From the NCBI GenBank assembly GCA_014529385.2, contig CM043962.1, positions 48,682,598 to 48,746,597 of the forward strand: 64,000 bases of DNA, given 5' to 3'. The notes beneath the pieces are model-generated. The model was not told the origin of the DNA, made no database searches, and saw nothing but the letters and a program-made list of their open reading frames with translations. Of this stretch, positions 58,365 through 64,000 are shown in pieces (the stretch's first letter is position 1; the number at the start of each line of letters is the position of its first letter). A program made the translations under genes and the position numbers. Source of the DNA: Adiantum capillus-veneris (taxonomy: Eukaryota; Streptophyta; Polypodiopsida; Polypodiales; Pteridaceae).

Positions 58365-59045
58365 TGTCACAAGACGGGCACCACGTGCCAATAGAAAAGA
58401 ACAAATTGAATAGACTTTTAGCACTTCAATAACAACTGAACTGAGAGAGACAGACAACACGCAACACGGAGTGGTGGAATTCCACCCCAGAGAGTGTTGG
58501 CCCCGAACCTTGGCGCCCCTTTCGATATTTCTTTATATTGCATCAACATAGTACAAGCAAGTACTCCATACTCTGCACCTACTCAAGGAAGCATGCCAAA
58601 GAATGAGCCCATGGCCTCATATTTAAAGGCCCTAGGCCCCAAAAGCAGTTTACATGAAAAGCCTTCAAACTCAAAAGCTTATGGTCCAAAAGCAATGCCA
58701 AAAAGCTACCAACGTAAATCACGGAATTCCGTACAACTGCCAAGTCAGCAATCAACGCAAGACGCAAAAATCCGTACAGTCTGCCACGTCATCATGTCAA
58801 CGCAAAATCCGGAGCGTTCGTACAACTGCCACGTCATCAATTTTGCGCAAGTGTTGGTGTGTGTGTGTGTGGGCCCTGCTTTATTTTTGATTCCTTTATG
58901 TCACTCGGGCCCCATTGAACGGGGTCCCCATAAGTTGGTAGGACTTCTTCTTCTGTTACTTGTTCTTCTTAGGGTTTAGGCCCCTCTGTCGGAATCGCAA
59001 GTTGGCTCCATTCTTCAGGGCTTGACACATCATTAGTTTGTGACA
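58365..59045 (-). repeat. C array LTR 3 (flipped)
   Basis: Plus-strand ends TGTCACAAGACGGG and ATTAGTTTGTGACA, 681 bp. It has a primer-binding site on one side and a polypurine tract (59046-59061) on the other, so it too is shared by two internal regions. The conserved box is at about 58497-58535. Confidence 0.9.
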
Positions 59046-60190
59046 TCCCTCTTCTTGAAAGAAAGTAATTGTCCGCAATTACAGCATATCTGTAAACAAC
59101 TCAAGTTAGCTTTTTTTTTTTTAAATCTGGGGGTCATTCCGAGGGACAATCAGTTTGCTATTTTTTTTGTTAAGGAGTTGGCTTCTCCTTTCGGCTCTTT
59201 TGATCAAGGAGTTGGCTTCTCCTTTTGTCCTGATCGAAACTCTTGATATTCCGGCGTATAAAATTAGCCATCACATCGAGACCGCACTTTTCATCCACAA
59301 GTGTCTTGATGCACTAAAATTACATACCCTGGCAAGCTCATCCAATTAGGAATATTCAATGGTTAGCACATCACAATGCAACACAAATGCTCACATATGC
59401 ATGTTACAAGACATATAAGCATAAAGTCGCCGATGAGCACCCCCCCCGCAAATAACCATACAGGTCTGGGCTATGAGTTGTTCAACAACTCCCTCATCAA
59501 TCCTCCCGCAAATAACCTAAAAAGGTCCGGGGCATGAGATATAGAGGCCTTTTACAACCAAACACCCCCCAGACCGCAACCTGCGTCGTTTGGAGGTGCT
59601 GAGAGTAAACACTGCTCAGGCTTCTTAATACTCCCCCCGTAAATAACCACAAGGGGTCGGGCCATGAGTGAAAACAACACTTTTTCAATCATTCAATACT
59701 CCCCCCGGAAATAACCACAAGAGTCTGAACAAGCATTCTCAAACATCATTTCTCAGTACTCCACACGGGAGTAAAATCACCAATTATTGAAACCAGTATT
59801 AAAATCACAGTCAAACAGTTCAAATCGGCACCAAGACAGTTCAAAACAGATACCATCCATTTCAAACGAATTTCAAACACGATCACCAAACAAGTTCTCA
59901 AACAAAACTCAAACTTAAAAAGCAATCTCGACATCAATCGAGCTCGAAAAGACGACTGACTGTCCATCCTGAAACCTACACCAAAAATGAGAGTTAGGTT
60001 CGTTCCATAAGGTCCTAGTTGACCGCACCATGGTCCATAAGCTATTGGACACAGTGTTCCTGTGGTGGTGATGGTAGTCCCAAGACATAGCAGTCACACT
60101 GGACCTCCAAGGTTATCAGCTCAAGAAGAGATATCTACTGAGAGATGTCGAGAAATTTCAAGATATAATCTACTAGGGTTTCCATGCCAA
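59046..60190 (-). other. C internal region 2, right half (flipped)
   Basis: It matches the C internal region from AGTGCAACTTTTGGC onward, including the RVGYPEMLGMETLVDY peptide and the G-rich repeats (59445-59715). On its other side it joins D gag near 60225-60235. Confidence 0.85.
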
Positions 60191-60648
60191 GCATTTCAGG
60201 ATACCCCACTCTGCCAAAAGTTGCACTCTGTCTAGCTAAAGCAAGTTGCTTTGGATCATTGGACACCGCTAGTTGCTCAACCACATGGGCTTTCCCTCGA
60301 GCATCATGAGTCCTCTGCGCATTGGAAATCTCCTTTTCCTGCAACGGCTCAGTCATGCCCTGTGTAGGAGGCTGAAAACACTGTGTCGGAGCCTGTAAGA
60401 ATTCTGTATCCTTGGGTTGTTAGCCAACTGCTGAAACATATCCATACAACAACGCAGTTGAGTTCTAAACAACCTGTCCTCTTCTTGAAGAGTTGAAGGA
60501 ATTTTCTCTGTGCCATGTGAGGAAGATCCCTCTTCAGGTACTTGGTCTCTCTTCTCTGCCATATCGACAAGCTCTGTGTTGCTTTCACCCACAACAATCC
60601 ACGCTGCACTTTTTGAAGAAAAAGTGACTATCCCGTCGATGGAAACCA
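60191..60648 (-). pseudogene. D gag N-terminus (flipped)
   Basis: An ATG overlaps the last base of the D LTR (60649), and a better start, MAEKRDQVPEEGSSS, is at 60562. The frame reads EEDRLFRTQLRCCMDMFQQL, then shifts near 60400 to PLQEKEISNAQRTHDARGKA and NDPKQLALARQ before joining C sequence. This is the gag end missing from 27177, now on the far side of the D LTR. Confidence 0.72.
60637..60648 (-). promoter_or_regulatory. possible D primer-binding site
   Basis: The minus strand reads TGGTTTCCATCG immediately after the D LTR. It starts TGG as expected but does not match the tRNA-iMet site used by the other families. Confidence 0.4.
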
Positions 60649-62087
60649 TATAACCGGCCTATACAACGTAGAGGGCGGTACTATTTCAATTACCTGTTAA
60701 CTTTACACAGAGCACTGAGAAGGGAAGAGAACACAGTTGCGTCCAGCGATTAGAATGTCACTGCGCACACGAGACCGACACCCTGTAGGCCCCAAAGACT
60801 GGCGCCCCTTTCGGTATTTCTTTAATTTAGAGAGAGGGAATTACAAAAAGAGAGTCCTTGGAAGATAACACCTGCATCCAACTAGTACGCTCCAGATTCG
60901 GCAAAATTTCGGCAGCATAACGGTATCGAAATTAATCCGAATCAGTTTCCAAGCTCAGGACTCTATCCCACTGGCGTTATCCCTCAGTCGGGAGCACAAA
61001 ACAGTAAATTCCAGGTCGCTGTAATTTCTGGTTCAGTCCTGTTTTTGACCTGATTTGGGCACACGACGGTCCCTACACTGTTCCCTGCACCTTGGGCTTG
61101 GTGCCCCTTGATTCTGGAAGCATCTCGGGCACAAAACAGTCTCAAAACAGAGTAAAAACAGCAAGCAAACAGTGCTGAATTTACTGCGCAATCGAGAGGT
61201 TATCACCCTCTCGTGGACCTGCTTTGGTGCAACAGCTAGCTACACCGGTTCCTGTGCAAAGAGGCTCTTGCCTCGGCATGAAAGCATATTTCCCCACAGC
61301 TGTACATAGGTCAAATGAGAAGCCCACTAGTGGAGCATAACATACTGTACGTAGGGGAGAAAGAGAGCAATATGTAGCGTGCGGGGCATCACTCCCGTCA
61401 CCATACTGTGCATAGAGGGCAAGGTAAGCATTCCATAGCTTCTGTACCTGCTACAATCCACCTGAGGCTGAAAATAGCGCCCCCTTTGTTGATATGCAGC
61501 TCGTTTTTGCCTCCCAGAGTAGCAGAATCGCTCACAGGCTGACACGTCGCCCAATTTCCGAGTTTGGGCTTTCCCTACTAAAAATATCTCAACTGGTGCG
61601 TCAGTTGACTTGGCAGCAGAGCAATAAAATGTTCCCCTTGTCATTTGAGTGCTAATGATGCGAACACATTTTCCGGTCAAAAATAGCAGTTCCCTAAATT
61701 TTAGGAGATGCTTCCATGGCGTCCCTATCGGTCTCCTGACCATCATTGAAGACTACCATTTGACCAACATCTACAATGTGGGTTAATTTACTGGCCCCTT
61801 TCAACTTATAAAGTTGCAGTGACTTGACGAGTGGCCCAAATTCCAGTTTGGCGCACACGAGCTTCCATACTCATCAGAATTTAGTGCTAACTGGCCCGGG
61901 CAATCCCTGTCTGACCGACCTAGATCCCCGATGTGAAAAACCCATTTGGCTGCAGCCGTTTCACACTGGCCATGCAATGTCCACTTGCACCTTTTCAAGG
62001 GTTCCAAGACAAACAAGTAAAAATAAAATAAATATATCTAATACTTATTTATGGAAGGCAACAGGAAAAATACACCTCCTGGTGACA
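60649..62087 (-). repeat. D LTR, inverted copy
   Basis: 1439 bp, plus-strand ends TATAACCGGCC and CTCCTGGTGACA. Its right flank is CCGAG (62088-62092). The matching CCGAG is at the broken end of the B2 LTR (32861-32865, complement), so before the inversion this was a solo D LTR inside the B2 3' LTR. Confidence 0.9.
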
Positions 62088-62198
62088 CCGAGCCGTGTTG
62101 ACCAAATTGAATTGTGATTTTAAAGTTGTGAAGTATTTTAAGAGATTCTCTCTCGTGTCGCGACAGATTCTAGACTTGGGGTGCCGAAGTTTGTTACA
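62088..62198 (+). repeat. B2 3' LTR, end piece
   Basis: It reads CCGAGCCGTGTTGACC to GCCGAAGTTTGTTACA, matching the last part of the B2 5' LTR. It is followed by CAATG (62199-62203), the B2 target duplication. Confidence 0.92.
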
Positions 62199-62286
62199 CA
62201 ATGCATTTCATGTAAGTCTATTGAAGCCTTTTAAAGGCGATGTGTGTGATGATGGGGAGCTTCATGAGCAACCCGAAGTGGAGGAA
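62199..62286 (+). pseudogene. B1 pol 3' remnant, second half
   Basis: The frame NAFHVSLLKPFKGDVCDDGE continues the B1 pol sequence that stops at 21147. C3 interrupts it at GAGGAA. Confidence 0.88.
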
Positions 62287-62978
62287 TGTCACAAACTGCT
62301 GACGTGTTAAGCCTTGAAGAATGGAGCCAACTTGTAGATCTCGGCCAAGGGGCCTAAACCCTAAGAAGAACAAGTAACAGAAGAAGAAGGCCTACCAACT
62401 TATGGGGACCCCGTGTGATGGGGCCCCAAGTGACATAAAGGATTAAAATAAAGCAGGACCCACACACACATAAAGAAAGACTTGCACCAAAAAACTGATG
62501 ACGTGGGAGCTGTACGGGCTGTTTTCGGAAATTACGTTGACAATGCTGATGTGGCAGGCTGTACGGATTTCCGCGTTTTGCGCTAACTGTTGGCATGGCA
62601 GTTGTACGGATTTCCGTGATTTACGCTGGCAACTTTTGGGATTGCTTTTGAACCAGATGGTTTTGAGTTTGAAGGCTTTTCACTGTAAACTGCTGTTGGG
62701 GCCTAGGGCCTTTAGGCTTTAAATATGAGGCTATGGGCTCATTCTCTGGCATGCTTCCTGGAGAAGGTGCAAAGTATGAAGTACCGGCTTGTTTTGTGTT
62801 GATGCAATATAAAGAAATACCGAAAGGAGCGCCAAGGTTTGGGGCCAATACTATATGGGGTGGAATTCCGCCACTCCGTGTTGCATGTCGTCTCTCTCTC
62901 AGTTCATTTGTTATTGAAGTGCTAAAAGTTTGTTCAATGTGTTCTTTTCTATTGGCACGTGGTGCTCGTCTTTTGACA
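62287..62978 (+). repeat. C3 5' LTR
   Basis: 692 bp, TGTCACAAACTGCTGACG to GCTCGTCTTTTGACA. It has three successive TG-TGG-GTACGG units (62500-62640), the conserved box (62812-62847) and a primer-binding site (62980-62991). Confidence 0.9.
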
Positions 62979-64000
62979 ATGGTATCAGAGCATTAGTCGT
63001 GTGATTTTTTGAAAGCATACCGGTTCTACCAAAGAGCAGACAGAGCAAAATAGAGTTTGAAGTATCCTCTAGTCCCGACCCCGGACTTATTAGCCACTCC
63101 CACCCTTCATACATCGCGCATCGGGCACGCTCCCGTCTGCACCTCTCATGTCTTACAGGGCATAAGACAAAAAGATCACTTGCAAGAGAAGGATCCAAGA
63201 TTTGTTTCGAGCTGTTGTTTTTCTCAGATGTAGGGCACTGTAGTGGTGGAAGTATAGCTACCAAGCCGCAAACTTCCAAGGACTTGGCAAGCTTTCAAGA
63301 AAATCTTTGCCCAAAGTTATATGGTTTCTGACATCTTCCTTTGGAGTGCCAGTTCTGGTTGAGTGGAATATCCTGAAATGCTTGCCATGGAAACCCTAGC
63401 AGATTATAACTTGAAATTTCTCGACATCTCTTAGTAGATGTCTCTTCACCAGAAGGTGATCTTGGAGGTCCAGTGCGATTGCTATCTTGGGACTACCATC
63501 GCCACCAAAGAAAACATTCTCTCTCCAAGAGCTGATGGACCATGCTGTGCTCGGCTACGACTCAGGCCGATGCCTGGGGAGCGTTTGGTTGTATGTCTGT
63601 AAAATAATTGTTGTTGTGACTCCCGGCCTGGACCTGGATGGTTATGCGGTAGGAGTATTAAGAAGCCTGAGCAGTGGTTACTCTTAGCACCTCCAAACGA
63701 CACAGGTAGCGGTTTGGGGGGCGTTTGGTTGTAAAAGGCCTCTATATCTCCTGGCCTGGACCTTTTTAGGTTATGCGGGAGGAGTGATGAGAGAGTCGTT
63801 GAATATCTCTCGGCCCGGACCTTGTTAGGTTATGCGGGAGGAGTGTTCATCGGGGGCTTTATGTTTCTATGTCTTGTAACATGCATATGTGAGCATTTGT
63901 GTTGCATTGTGATGTGTCAACTACTGAATATTCCTAATTGGATGAGATTTCCTGGGTATGTAATTTTAGTGCATCAAGACACCCGTGGAAGATCAGTGCG
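62979..64000 (+). other. C3 internal region, cut by the window end
   Basis: It matches the C internal regions: leader, a decayed copy of the short conserved frame near 63340-63435, and GGTTATGCGGGAGGAGT-like repeats (63640-63850). No enzyme is encoded. Confidence 0.85.

Overview
This 64-kb window looks like repeat-packed chromatin from a land plant with a large genome. Almost everything recognisable is LTR retrotransposon. There are at least seven LTR families with a named role here (T1, A-G are my labels), a Ty1/copia remnant, a further small LTR (H), a Mutator-type MITE, a second MITE-like insertion and several (GA)n microsatellites. Primer-binding sites complementary to plant initiator tRNA-Met (TGGTATCAGAGC) recur throughout. 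I found no host protein gene, rRNA, tRNA or CRISPR array. The exact plant group cannot be fixed from the sequence.

Layout, left to right. 1-6779: minus-strand Ty3/gypsy chromovirus T1, decayed, with its 5' LTR on the right. 6780-16630: old debris holding a copia tail, an LTR-H, a solo LTR of family A inside a diverged A-like LTR, and GA tracts. 16631-19643: family A, LTR plus gag and protease. From 19644 to the window end everything is nested inside A: B1 sits in A, B2 sits in B1, E sits in B2, a C/D array sits in E, G sits in a C LTR; element F also sits in E, and B3 plus a MITE sit in F.

The main result is structural. Several interrupted elements only become continuous if the segment between about 32861 and 60648 is flipped. 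Flipping rejoins the two halves of the E LTR (23805-23893 and 52425-52757), the two halves of the B2 3' region (about 23804 and 34228) and the two halves of the B2 3' LTR (32861 and 62088). It also restores target duplications for E, the C array, B2 and a solo D LTR. The flipped segment is bounded by two inverted 1439-bp D LTRs, so an inversion by recombination between them is the simplest reading.

The best coding remnant is the D gag-protease-RT-RNase H-integrase-chromodomain frame at 27177-31112, which keeps one frame with three nonsense codons. Its DNA is circularly permuted (gag C-terminus, pol, LTR, gag N-terminus) inside a C element. B3 and G are complete insertions with target duplications but lack working enzymes, so they were probably mobilised by proteins from other copies. 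F is a Tat-like gypsy element with a second RNase H. All element boundaries were read by eye; percentage identities are by-eye estimates only.
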